Shown here in pieces: positions 52,517 through 60,941 of a DNA stretch of 64,000 bases (position 1 is the stretch's first letter; each line of letters starts with the position of its first letter). Origin of the DNA: Bacillus thermotolerans (GTDB lineage: Bacteria > Bacillota > Bacilli > Bacillales > Domibacillaceae); the NCBI RefSeq assembly GCF_000812025.2, contig NZ_JWJE02000002.1:1-64000 (forward strand). The letters run 5' to 3'. Below the pieces are notes generated by a model that had not been told where the DNA came from, did no database searches, and saw nothing but the letters and a program-made list of their open reading frames with translations. The position numbers were made by a program, and so were the translations under genes.

Positions 52517-54100
52517 TTATTTAGCATCAGTATGTGCATTTGCTTCTTTCTCCATTTCAAGCCTATACATTTGAGACAATCCGTACGTCCGCTTTTCGGC
52601 CTCAGCAATATCACTTCGCGTCTCTTTCTCTTGCCGCTTCACTTCCGCAAGCTTCGTCTCAAATTTTCGGATCCTCTGCTGGAGATCCTGCTGCTTGGTT
52701 TGCAGCCTGGCCAGCTGTTCATTCGAGGCGTATATTTCCTCAATTAACCTTGGCTCATAATTTTGATACTTCTCCAGTACAAGAGCCGTCATTTCATCAA
52801 ATACTTTTTCAATTCTTTTTTCTAGCTGTATCTTTTCGGTCTGATAATAGCTTGATTTAATAAATTTGGATACACTACGAATAATGCCTTTCTTCGACTC
52901 CGCCTGCTTCTGCATCTTTTCTTCTATTCTTTTCAAGCTTTCCTGGTACCTGTTGTTTTTCACGCTCAATTCGCCAAAGTATGGCCGGGCCGGGTCTTTT
53001 TTTAAGAGGTTCTTCAATTTTTCGTAAAGCTGTTTATTGTAAGTCTCCGCTTGCTGAAAAGCAGACTCCTCTTCCTTTAGCTCCTCTTTAAGGATAGATA
53101 ACCCTTTACTCCAATCATTTTGCTTCTGGATCATTTCATTGACAGCCCGAAGCATATTCTTATAATTCACAAGCCGCCAATTCCACGATTGAGAGATAAT
53201 AGCAAGCTTTTCGTCATCTACCTCTTCTTCAGCTTGATCCGCAAGGTAAGGAAGCGCCGTCTCAAGAAGCACCACCGGCAGCAACCCTTTATTAAATAGA
53301 AGGTTTTGATAACGGTATAAAATATTTCCGCTCCTAAAAATAAGCGGAAGCAGCAAGTCTGGATCCATCAATCCCGAAAAGTATGGAGCCTCGGCCATTT
53401 CGGCAGCTCCTGCTTCCTTCTTCTTTGCGAAGGAATGCAGCAAGTATTTATAAAAGCCAAACCCTGCCTTCTTTACAATCATAGTGAACAGAAGAAGAGG
53501 GTTTCTTTCTAGAGCAGCCCCCGCCTCTTTTTCCGTCCACTCAACTATATTCAGCTGATGTTTCAACTGTTCACTTTGATGAGAAGGAAGCTGCTCTACA
53601 TATTGTAAAACTTCTCGAGCCCAAACAGTCGCCGAAGCTTCCTCTTCCTTCTTGCGCTTTTCATTTAAATAGGAGAACAGCTCCGTCATCTCCCAATGAA
53701 TAAGAAATTCAAGCTTGTTCTTTTCTACAGACCGCTCGTAGGCAGAGCGAAAGTCCTTTTGCTGCTTATGAAGCTGATGAAACACTTCCTCAATAATATC
53801 CTCGCACTGCTTAATGATCTGATAAGGATTTTCAAGCGTGCGCATAGGAATCTTCATCGCTTTGCTTAACTCCAGCTGCAAATCGAGCTGGAGCTCTTGG
53901 TCTTCCACTACATTCAGCTTATCAGCTTCCTTTTCAAGCCATTCATAAAAATGAGCAGACTGTTCTTTAGAAACGAGATCCTTCGTCTTGGAAGAAACGA
54001 GGTCCCAAAAGCTCAGCTCATGCAGCATAACGTACACCATTCGTAGGTGGGTTCCTCTCAAGTATAGAAATGAATGAGCTAACTGTCTTCCTGCGTTCAT
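52517..54100 (-). CDS. uncharacterised coiled-coil protein, 527 residues
   Basis: Not recognised. The protein is soluble, without signal peptide, and helical throughout. Heptad-rich stretches lie at about 95-160, 325-390 and 395-520; the last is strongly charged (ARLQTKQQDLQQRIRKFE, ETRSDIAEAEKRTYG). A less charged central region (200-300) contains LLLPLIFRSGNILYRYQNLL and NPLLLFTMIVKKAG. No nucleotide-binding or catalytic motif is visible. It could be a structural or membrane-associated scaffold. The start is uncertain: ATG 54100 has only a weak site (GGATGAAAG); ATG at 54040 (MVYVMLHEL) follows GAGAGG at a long distance. Confidence 0.7.
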   Translation of the reverse strand: MNAGRQLAHSFLYLRGTHLRMVYVMLHELSFWDLVSSKTKDLVSKEQSAHFYEWLEKEADKLNVVEDQELQLDLQLELSKAMKIPMRTLENPYQIIKQCEDIIEEVFHQLHKQQKDFRSAYERSVEKNKLEFLIHWEMTELFSYLNEKRKKEEEASATVWAREVLQYVEQLPSHQSEQLKHQLNIVEWTEKEAGAALERNPLLLFTMIVKKAGFGFYKYLLHSFAKKKEAGAAEMAEAPYFSGLMDPDLLLPLIFRSGNILYRYQNLLFNKGLLPVVLLETALPYLADQAEEEVDDEKLAIISQSWNWRLVNYKNMLRAVNEMIQKQNDWSKGLSILKEELKEEESAFQQAETYNKQLYEKLKNLLKKDPARPYFGELSVKNNRYQESLKRIEEKMQKQAESKKGIIRSVSKFIKSSYYQTEKIQLEKRIEKVFDEMTALVLEKYQNYEPRLIEEIYASNEQLARLQTKQQDLQQRIRKFETKLAEVKRQEKETRSDIAEAEKRTYGLSQMYRLEMEKEANAHTDAK

Positions 54101-54241
54101 CTTTCATCCGTCCAATCTGTACAGATTATTTACGTATCATTATATACTAAAAGCAGAAAAGATGACATTTACAAACCGAAGGAAGGTATCTCTCTAAAAG
54201 ATGTTGTCGGATTTTGTCGCGCGATATATTAAATTATTTTT

Positions 54242-54255
54242 TGAAAGCGATTGCA
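54242..54255 (+). promoter_or_regulatory. cre site (CcpA operator) before the DUF485-symporter operon
   Basis: TGAAAGCGATTGCA matches the consensus TGWAANCGNTNWCA at 13 of 14 positions. It lies 81 bases before the DUF485 start, where CcpA binding would repress in glucose. Confidence 0.65.
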
Positions 54256-54335
54256 AAAACGAATGACTCTCTTTAAAATTAATAATAATTCTGAATGTTC
54301 CATTATTTCAGTAAAAAAAGTGAAGGAGGATGAAT

Positions 54336-54686
54336 ATGGAAAGCAAAAAGCTCTCAACCTCTCCGGACAAAGTCACCTACGAACAGATTACTGAAAGCAC
54401 CAAGTTTAAGGATTTGGTAAGGAAGAAAACCAAATTCATTGTACCGATTTCTGCATTCTTTTTAATCTTTTACTTCTTATTGCCCGTGCTGACGTCTTAC
54501 TCTACTATACTGAATGCACCGGCAATCGGGGACATCTCATGGGTATGGGTTTTTGCATTTGCCCAGTTCATTATGACTTGGACTCTTTGCATGCTGTATG
54601 TAAGAAAAGCCAATCAATTCGACGGCATGGCTGATGAAGTCATTGAGGAGTTTAAACTGAAGGAAAGGGGAGATCGTTCCCTATGA
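54336..54686 (+). CDS. DUF485 family small membrane protein (YwcB-like)
   Basis: A 116-residue protein with two hydrophobic helices (about 38-58 and 73-95) and soluble ends. DUF485 proteins are encoded just before acetate-type solute:sodium symporters and are thought to assist them. The ATG at 54336 is eight bases after AAGGAGG; the ATG at 54330 lies on top of that site. Its last four bases (ATGA) overlap the symporter start. Confidence 0.9.
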   Translation: MESKKLSTSPDKVTYEQITESTKFKDLVRKKTKFIVPISAFFLIFYFLLPVLTSYSTILNAPAIGDISWVWVFAFAQFIMTWTLCMLYVRKANQFDGMADEVIEEFKLKERGDRSL

Positions 54687-56215
54687 GTGCCATTGGACTA
54701 ATATTCTTTGTTGTTATTGTAGGCTTGACACTTGTGGTTACTTATTTTGCTGCGAAACGTACGAACACAGCGAGTGAGTTCTATACCGCGGGAGGCGGAC
54801 TGACAGGCTGGCAAAACGGACTAGCTATCGCCGGAGACTACTTATCTGCAGCCTCCTTTCTCGGTATCGCTGGAGCGATTGCTTTGTTCGGCTTCGACGG
54901 CTTCTTCTATAGCCTAGGCTACCTTGTTGCTTATCTTGTTGTGCTTTATCTCGTTGCTGAACCGCTCCGTAATCTAGGAAAATATACGCTTGCTGACATG
55001 ATAAATGCCCGCTTCGAACAGAAGAAAATTCGTGCGGCGGCGGCTTTAAGTACCATTACTATCGTTATCTTTTATATGATTGCTCAGCTTGTAGGTGCAG
55101 GTGCTCTTATTCAATTATTATTAGGCATTGATTATTGGATCGCTGTATTAATCGTAGGTGTCATGATGACTATTTACGTTCTATTTGGCGGAATGACAGC
55201 GACTAGCTGGGTGCAGATTATTAAAGCAGTTCTTCTGATGATCGGTACGGTCATTATTTCGGTTCTGGTCCTGTCAAAATTCAACTTCAATATCTTTTAT
55301 ATGTTCAGTGAAATGAAGACAGCTACTCCACATGGTGAAAGCTTTCTAAATCCCGGTTTAAAGTATACAAACTCTCTTGATACGATCTCTATGATGATCG
55401 CGCTGGTGCTCGGTACTGCTGGACTTCCGCATATCCTGATGCGTTTCTTTACCGTAAAAGATGCTAAAACAGCAAGAAGCTCTGTTGTAGTAGCTACTTG
55501 GGTCGTTGGAATCTTCTACATTTTAACTATTTTCCTCGGATTCGGAGCTGCAGCCTTTGTCGGCTCTACAGATATTATGGCTGCCAATGAAGCAGGAAAC
55601 ATGGCTGCACCTTTGCTCGCTCAAGCTTTAGGTGGAGACATTCTGATGTCCTTCGTTTCAGCTGTTGCTTTCGCTACCATTTTGGCAGTAGTAGCGGGGC
55701 TCGTTCTATCAGGTGCATCCGCTTTTGCTCATGATATTTACGGGCAGATTATTAAAAAAGGAAAGATTACAGAGCGGGAGCAAATGCTTGCTGCCCGTTA
55801 TGCATCCATTTCCGTGGCGGTCTTCTCTATTTTACTTGCCCTGTTTGCTCAAAACATGAATGTCGCTTTCCTTGTTTCTCTAGCGTTCTGTGTAGCTGCC
55901 AGCGCAAACTTGCCGGTTATTCTCTACACAATTTATTGGAAGCGATTCAACACAACAGGGGCTGTAACCGCTATTTTCACAGGTTTAATTTCAGCTTTAG
56001 TGCTAGTGGCTATCAGTCCAAACGTATTTAGTCCTGAAGGGACAGCCATCTTCGTCGGCACTCCGCTCATTTCGCTGACAAACCCGGCTATCATCTCCGT
56101 GCCGTTAGGCTTCTTTGGAGGATATGTTGGTACAGTGCTTTCGTCTAAAGCGGATGCGCAAAAATATGCCGAGGTGGCTGTAAAGGCCAATACCGGGTTT
56201 AAAGGAAAATTATAA
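54683..56215 (+). CDS. solute:sodium symporter, acetate permease type (ActP/YwcA-like)
   Basis: A 510-residue member of the SSS family with about 13 helices. Marks are ASEFYTAGGGLTGWQNGLAIAGDYLSAASFLG (residues 28-58, cut here by function), FGGMTATSWVQIIKAVLL near 165 and LPHILMRFFTVKDAK near 250. The DUF485 partner and family pattern suggest acetate or another short monocarboxylate. Acetate from acetyl phosphate produced by Xsc could be a metabolic link. Translationally coupled to DUF485. Confidence 0.88.
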   Translation: MSAIGLIFFVVIVGLTLVVTYFAAKRTNTASEFYTAGGGLTGWQNGLAIAGDYLSAASFLGIAGAIALFGFDGFFYSLGYLVAYLVVLYLVAEPLRNLGKYTLADMINARFEQKKIRAAAALSTITIVIFYMIAQLVGAGALIQLLLGIDYWIAVLIVGVMMTIYVLFGGMTATSWVQIIKAVLLMIGTVIISVLVLSKFNFNIFYMFSEMKTATPHGESFLNPGLKYTNSLDTISMMIALVLGTAGLPHILMRFFTVKDAKTARSSVVVATWVVGIFYILTIFLGFGAAAFVGSTDIMAANEAGNMAAPLLAQALGGDILMSFVSAVAFATILAVVAGLVLSGASAFAHDIYGQIIKKGKITEREQMLAARYASISVAVFSILLALFAQNMNVAFLVSLAFCVAASANLPVILYTIYWKRFNTTGAVTAIFTGLISALVLVAISPNVFSPEGTAIFVGTPLISLTNPAIISVPLGFFGGYVGTVLSSKADAQKYAEVAVKANTGFKGKL

Positions 56216-56241
56216 ACCCCACACAGAGCTAGACGTATAAT

Positions 56242-56280
56242 AAAAGGATGAGCCGGCTATCTGCCTGCTCATCCTTTTTA
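56242..56280. terminator. bidirectional terminator after the symporter
   Basis: AAAAGGATGAGC pairs with GCTCATCCTTTT around 13 bases, with T residues following on the plus strand and a T run (from the arm) on the minus strand. The convergent gene stops inside it. Confidence 0.85.
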
Positions 56281-56775
56281 ACGTTGGGCAACTCTTTGCT
56301 TTACTAGCTTTAAATGACTGTTCAGCTCCGCTTTCAGTCTTCTTTCCTTATCCATCCAGTCATTTGACAGCTCCTGCGGATGTAAGGCAAGCTGTACATA
56401 CTGCTTATAAGCAATATGTGCATCTAGAAGAAGAGCGTATGCTTCTTTCATTCCACTCGGCGGATCTGATAATTGATCCATCATAAGAAGACACTCTTCC
56501 GCCTCTTTCTCGAGCTCCTTCACGGCATGAAGATGGCGGGATGAGACCGAGGAATCCTTCCCCTCTATATAATCGGAAACAAGCTGTTCTGCTTCCTGTA
56601 TATTCTTACTCATTTTCTCATACGCTTTTCCCATTTGTTCAGCGTAAGCTGTTTGGTTCATTTGTTCTTTATAGGAGGAATAGAGCGAGGAGCCTATACA
56701 TACAAGCAGACCTAAACATATAAAGGCTGCCCATTTCAAGACACTGACAGAAAATGCATGCCCTTTTTTCTCCAT
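56278..56775 (-). CDS. single-pass membrane protein of unknown function
   Basis: A 165-residue protein with one N-terminal membrane helix (about residues 13-30, VLKWAAFICLGLLVCIG) and a long helical outer domain rich in Glu and Lys. No family is recognised with confidence. It looks like a four-helix-bundle sensor domain without a signalling output. The ATG at 56773-56775 follows AAAGGAGGCAAGAG, a very strong site; the frame starts ten codons earlier without one. It is monocistronic. Confidence 0.7.
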   Translation of the reverse strand: MEKKGHAFSVSVLKWAAFICLGLLVCIGSSLYSSYKEQMNQTAYAEQMGKAYEKMSKNIQEAEQLVSDYIEGKDSSVSSRHLHAVKELEKEAEECLLMMDQLSDPPSGMKEAYALLLDAHIAYKQYVQLALHPQELSNDWMDKERRLKAELNSHLKLVKQRVAQR

Positions 56776-56959
56776 CGCTCTCTTGCCTCCTTTATCATTT
56801 CTCATGAAAATTTATCTTTTCTTCACTTCTTGCAGAAATTATATCATGGAATAACTGATAAAGAAGGGAGGCGCTTGAACCTTAATAGAAATGAATAGTT
56901 CTTAACAAAAATGATATATTCATGGTTAATCTTAGGGCTATTTCGTAAAAATAATGACA

Positions 56960-56992
56960 TAAAAAACCTTGCTGTCTCTGCAGCAAGGTTGT
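56960..56992 (-). terminator. intrinsic terminator after ald
   Basis: AACCTTGCTG pairs with CAGCAAGGTT (6-base loop) and continues into four or more T residues on the minus strand. Confidence 0.9.
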
Positions 56993-57025
56993 AAACTATT
57001 GATTTTTCTGATGGCCTTTTATCAT

Positions 57026-58138
57026 TTAAAGAAGCTCTCCCACTTCTCTATATGCATAGCCTAAATCTCTTGCTACCGCTTCAAAAGTAACTTCTCCCTT
57101 ATAAACGTTCACGCCGAGCTTTAATGCTTCATTATCGGTAATAGCCTGAACGAAACCTTTGTTAGCTATTTGAAGTGCATAAGGAATAGTTACATTGGTT
57201 AGGGCAATGGTCGACGTACGAGGGACAGCTCCCGGCATGTTTGCTACCGCATAATGAACGACACCGTGCTTTGTATAGGTTGGATTATCATGAGTAGTCA
57301 CACGATCCACCGTTTCAAAAATACCGCCCTGGTCCACGGCTACATCTACGATGACAGAGCCTGGGGACATATCCTTCACCATGTCTTCCGTAACAAGCTT
57401 TGGTGCTTTTGCTCCTGGAATAAGCACAGCCCCGATAACAAGATCAGATTCCCTCACGGATTCCGCGATGTTGAAAGGATTAGACATTAACGTCTGAACA
57501 CTTGATCCGAAAATATCTTCTATCTCCCGCAGGCGGTCTTGATTGAGGTCAATGATCGTTACATCCGCTCCTAGACCTGCCGCAATCTTAGCGGCATTCG
57601 TCCCAACCATTCCACCGCCGACGACGGTTACTTTGCTTTTTTGCACACCAGGTACACCGCCGAGAAGAACGCCTTTCCCTCCCTTGTTCTTTTCAAGGAA
57701 TTGAGCGCCGATTTGTGCAGCCATCCGACCAGCTACTTCACTCATCGGTGAAAGAAGCGGCAAAGTACGATTAACTGATACGGTTTCATAAGCAATGGCT
57801 GTTACTTTGTTCTCTACAAGAGCCTTTGTTAACGCCGGCTCTGCCGCAAGGTGAAGATACGTAAATAACAATAAACCTTCGCGGAAATATTGATACTCAG
57901 ACTCAATTGGTTCTTTTACTTTCAAGACCATATCTGCCTGTCCCCAAACAGCTTTTGCTGAATCAACGATTTCTGCGCCAAGCTGTTTGTACTCTTCATC
58001 TGTAAAACCGCTTCCAATTCCAGCCCCGGCTTCTACAAGCACCTTATGGCCGGCTGTGGTAAGCGTAGGGACACTTGCCGGTGTCATTGCCACCCGGTTC
58101 TCATTGTTCTTGATCTCCTTTGGAACACCAATGATCAT
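57026..58138 (-). CDS. ald: alanine dehydrogenase
   Basis: Oxidises L-alanine to pyruvate and ammonia with NAD. The 370-residue protein begins [20 protein letters not shown], has KVKEP near residue 74 (pyruvate-binding Lys), YLHLAAEP with the catalytic His near 96, the NAD-binding [22 protein letters not shown] (in two parts) near 170-195, and VDVAVDQGG with the catalytic Asp near 268. In this window it could return alanine from Tpa to pyruvate. The adeR regulator gene lies just upstream, as in B. subtilis. Confidence 0.96.
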   Translation of the reverse strand: MIIGVPKEIKNNENRVAMTPASVPTLTTAGHKVLVEAGAGIGSGFTDEEYKQLGAEIVDSAKAVWGQADMVLKVKEPIESEYQYFREGLLLFTYLHLAAEPALTKALVENKVTAIAYETVSVNRTLPLLSPMSEVAGRMAAQIGAQFLEKNKGGKGVLLGGVPGVQKSKVTVVGGGMVGTNAAKIAAGLGADVTIIDLNQDRLREIEDIFGSSVQTLMSNPFNIAESVRESDLVIGAVLIPGAKAPKLVTEDMVKDMSPGSVIVDVAVDQGGIFETVDRVTTHDNPTYTKHGVVHYAVANMPGAVPRTSTIALTNVTIPYALQIANKGFVQAITDNEALKLGVNVYKGEVTFEAVARDLGYAYREVGELL

Positions 58139-58241
58139 ATCAACATCTCCCTTATTTTCACTATATACTTAATAATATGATAGAATCCGAATTTTTTCAT
58201 TATTCTAAATAAAAAAATAAGAGAGGGGTTTTTGTGAATTT

Positions 58242-59477
58242 CTACAACTCCCCCTCTAGCTGATGAATTAATAAGTCTAAATACAGCGTCATCTTTTGAT
58301 TCGCATCCTTTAGCTGTATTCCGGCTATTTCAGATATTCGTTTTAAACGGTAGGATAGGGTATTGGCATGAATATGGAGTGCTTTAGCTGCCTCATTAAT
58401 ATTGCCATCGTGCTGAAGAAAAACAAAGATGGTTTCCTGAAGATTTGAATGGTGCTCACGATCATACATCTTCAGCTTTTGAAGCATTGGATTTTGGTAC
58501 CCGCTCTTTTTTCTAATCGCTGCTAAATCCTCAATAAACTGAAACACTCCAAGCTTTTCATAGCTGTAAATAGACGCAGTTGCTTCAGGAAATTGCTGCT
58601 TCATTTTAAATACATATAATGCTTCCTGATAGCTTTCCGACACCTTCAACGGATTATCAACCACACAACCTGCTGCAGGGACAATCTTTGCCATTTGGCC
58701 GCGTTCCTTCATTTTTTCAAGAAAATTCCCAATAAAGTTTGTCATCGCTTCAAACTCGTTTGTCTCCGGAAGTCTTACTAATAAAATCAGCTGACTATTA
58801 TCAACTGTTTTTGCAACTACGGGAACCTGCTGCATCGTTTCAATTAGATACCCCGCCTTCCGCTCGACGGAAAGGGTAATCGGCTCTATAAAGTCAAAAA
58901 TAACAACAGCAAGCGACCCCTTTACACGCAAATGGTAATGCTCATTCGCCTGCTCAAAGTCTTTCATCCGGGAAAAGTGTCCAGTTAACAGCTTCCAAAG
59001 CAGCTCTTCCCCATTTTTTTCTGCCTTCTCGCGCTGATTTCGACGCTGGATCAATTGATTCTTCACCGCCTGAGCAGCCTCCTGCAAAATGGCAATCTTT
59101 TTCTCATCAAACGGCTTACGTGGATGTGCCCATATGAATCCAACCACTTCCTTATTCTTCCGTACAGAGATAGCCACCCGCTCTTCAATCTTTACTTGTT
59201 CAATTTTAGGAACAACAACTGGCTCCTCCGACTCAAACAATTTAGGAATGGCTCCCGCCTTCCAAAGGCTGTTAATGACATGCTCAGGCACCCGTCTCCT
59301 CATGATGGTAGCAATTCTAACCGGGTCCACTTCATCTTCATGCCGGCTGTAGGCGATAATTCTATGGTTAGCATCTTCTATTGTAATCGGGCACTCAAGC
59401 TCCTCACTAATTAAATCAGCGAGTGTTTCCAGCGACTCGTAATGGCCTGAAAAGAAATTCTCTGCCGCTTTCTCCAT
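58242..59477 (-). CDS. adeR: PucR/CdaR-family activator AdeR
   Basis: A 411-residue regulator with an N-terminal sensing domain (about 20-140, GAF-like), a middle GGDEF-like region (about 165-300), and a C-terminal helix-turn-helix of the PucR type (NINEAAKALHIHANTLSYRL near 365-385). In B. subtilis AdeR (YukF) next to ald activates ald in response to alanine, so this location supports the name. It lies 103 bases upstream of ald in the same direction. Confidence 0.87.
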   Translation of the reverse strand: MEKAAENFFSGHYESLETLADLISEELECPITIEDANHRIIAYSRHEDEVDPVRIATIMRRRVPEHVINSLWKAGAIPKLFESEEPVVVPKIEQVKIEERVAISVRKNKEVVGFIWAHPRKPFDEKKIAILQEAAQAVKNQLIQRRNQREKAEKNGEELLWKLLTGHFSRMKDFEQANEHYHLRVKGSLAVVIFDFIEPITLSVERKAGYLIETMQQVPVVAKTVDNSQLILLVRLPETNEFEAMTNFIGNFLEKMKERGQMAKIVPAAGCVVDNPLKVSESYQEALYVFKMKQQFPEATASIYSYEKLGVFQFIEDLAAIRKKSGYQNPMLQKLKMYDREHHSNLQETIFVFLQHDGNINEAAKALHIHANTLSYRLKRISEIAGIQLKDANQKMTLYLDLLIHQLEGEL

Positions 59478-59589
59478 ATAACCACTTTCTTTCTCTCAAA
59501 ATTCACGTACAAATATTATATTATGATAAAGCTTGTCTTAAAAGTATTTTCACCTATCCGCGTGGAATTAGGATGTTTGAGTCCATAGG

Positions 59590-59621
59590 AAAACGGAGCA
59601 GCCGCTTCGGCTTACTCCGTC
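59590..59621 (-). terminator. hairpin terminator after the zinc-ribbon gene
   Basis: On the minus strand ACGGAG and GCCG pair with CGGC and CTCCGT, with small interior mismatches, and end in TTTTCC. Confidence 0.6.
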
Positions 59622-59716
59622 TTAATTGAAAAGTGAATAGATTAGCAGGCAATCCGATAGATTGGCAGGCAAATAGGAAATGAATAATTCGTAGAAGGCA
59701 AATATCGGGAGAATGG

Positions 59717-59896
59717 TTAATACTTTCTTGCACCGCATTCTGGGCAGATGTAGACATCTTCAGCATCAAAGATTGTACCGCATTTTGTTTGCTCTAATAC
59801 AACAAAAGCCTTTCTTAAATCTGCACGTACACCTTCCCAACCGCATTCACATTTGACTTGATTGAATGACCCGAACTTGTAAACACCGTAGTTCAT
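59717..59896 (-). CDS. small zinc-ribbon protein, 59 residues
   Basis: A 59-residue protein (MNYGVYKFGSFNQVKC start) with CECGW near residue 16, a single Cys near residue 39 and CPECG near residue 53. The two CxC/CxxC pairs at the ends suggest a zinc ribbon. The ATG at 59894-59896 is seven bases after GGGGTGG; a GTG three codons upstream lies inside this site. No function is known. Confidence 0.72.
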   Translation of the reverse strand: MNYGVYKFGSFNQVKCECGWEGVRADLRKAFVVLEQTKCGTIFDAEDVYICPECGARKY

Positions 59897-60049
59897 TCTT
59901 TCCACCCCTTTTTTAATTTTCAGAAAATATCCTGTGTAATTATCTTACACAAATTAACAAAAAAAATCAATTAAAAATTTGTGAATTTTTTGTTAATAAT
60001 GTAAAAAATCAAGTCTTGTTTTTATTTTTCAATATGGTAAATTAATAGA

Positions 60050-60099
60050 ATGAGTCTTATTTTCAGCAGCTATTATGACCTGCCGAAAATAAGGCTCAT
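60050..60099. terminator. long hairpin after sco1
   Basis: ATGAGTCTTATTTTC pairs with GAAAATAAGGCTCAT (one G-T pair, 20-base loop). Six T residues follow on the plus strand; the minus strand, used by the Sco1 gene, has TCTATTAATTT. It is probably the terminator for sco1, but shape favours the plus strand. Confidence 0.55.
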
Positions 60100-60126
60100 T
60101 TTTTGTGCCAGCGCTTATACCTAGCG

Positions 60127-60720
60127 TTATTCCTGCTCAGCTAAGACTTTCATATCCTGAACAATTTCCTCAAACGGTACATCCTCTGAACCATTATAGC
60201 TCTTTACAACTGTTCCTTCTTTGTTAACCAAGTAGAAGCTTGTGCCATGCATAACTTGATTAGAGTTTGGATCTGGAATCGCTAAAGTTTGAAAGTTTTT
60301 CTCAGCGAATTCTCTTATATATTCCGGACTATAACCTGTAAGAAGGTCCCACTTTTTCTCATTAACTTCGTAGTAAGAAATATATTCCTTGAGCTTTTCA
60401 GGTGTATCCACCTCGGGATCTACACTGAAAGAAACGATATGATAATCATCAATGCCTTCTTCTTCAATCACCTTTTGTAAATCCGCTAAGTTTTTAGTCA
60501 TTGGCGGACAAACGGTTGTACAATTTGTAAAAATTAAATCCGCAATCCAGACCTTTCCTTTCAAATCGTTAAGGCTGACCTGCTCATTGTTCTGATTCGT
60601 ATGTTCAAAATCCTGCAGTTTTACATCCATATTTGGCTCAATAGTATCATTTCCGCAGCCAGCGAGGACAAAGAGCAGGGTGAACGCAGAGACCAGTAAA
60701 TACTTGCGCCATCGTGTCAT
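60127..60720 (-). CDS. Sco1/SenC-type copper chaperone lipoprotein
   Basis: Delivers copper to the CuA centre of cytochrome c oxidase on the outer membrane face. The 197-residue protein has a signal peptide with lipobox LAGC (Cys22), a thioredoxin fold with the copper-binding pair Cys67 and Cys71 in TNCTTVCPP, and His158 in VMHGTSF. The SVDPEVDTPEKL stretch is typical. It resembles YpmQ of B. subtilis. The ATG follows GGAGGGAAA. Confidence 0.93.
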   Translation of the reverse strand: MTRWRKYLLVSAFTLLFVLAGCGNDTIEPNMDVKLQDFEHTNQNNEQVSLNDLKGKVWIADLIFTNCTTVCPPMTKNLADLQKVIEEEGIDDYHIVSFSVDPEVDTPEKLKEYISYYEVNEKKWDLLTGYSPEYIREFAEKNFQTLAIPDPNSNQVMHGTSFYLVNKEGTVVKSYNGSEDVPFEEIVQDMKVLAEQE

Positions 60721-60852
60721 TTTATTTCCCTCCTAGAAAGCAAGCTAGTACGCTTCTCCATTCATGTTATGCGATACGTCATACAAACTCAATGCTTGGT
60801 ATGTATTTTATTCTAAACAATTTATGAACAGCCTCATGTTATTTGTCCTTAT

Positions 60853-60890
60853 ATAAAGAAGCTGCTCTATTCACTCATGAATAGAACAGC
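60853..60890 (-). terminator. terminator after sbcC
   Basis: GCTGTTCTATTCA pairs with TGAATAGAGCAGC (4-base loop, one G-T pair) and continues to TTCTTTAT on the minus strand, about 50 bases past the sbcC stop. Confidence 0.75.
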
Positions 60891-60941
60891 CCAGCTAGGA
60901 ACATGATTTGTCCTGCCTCTGTGAAGAGGCTCGCTGTGGAC

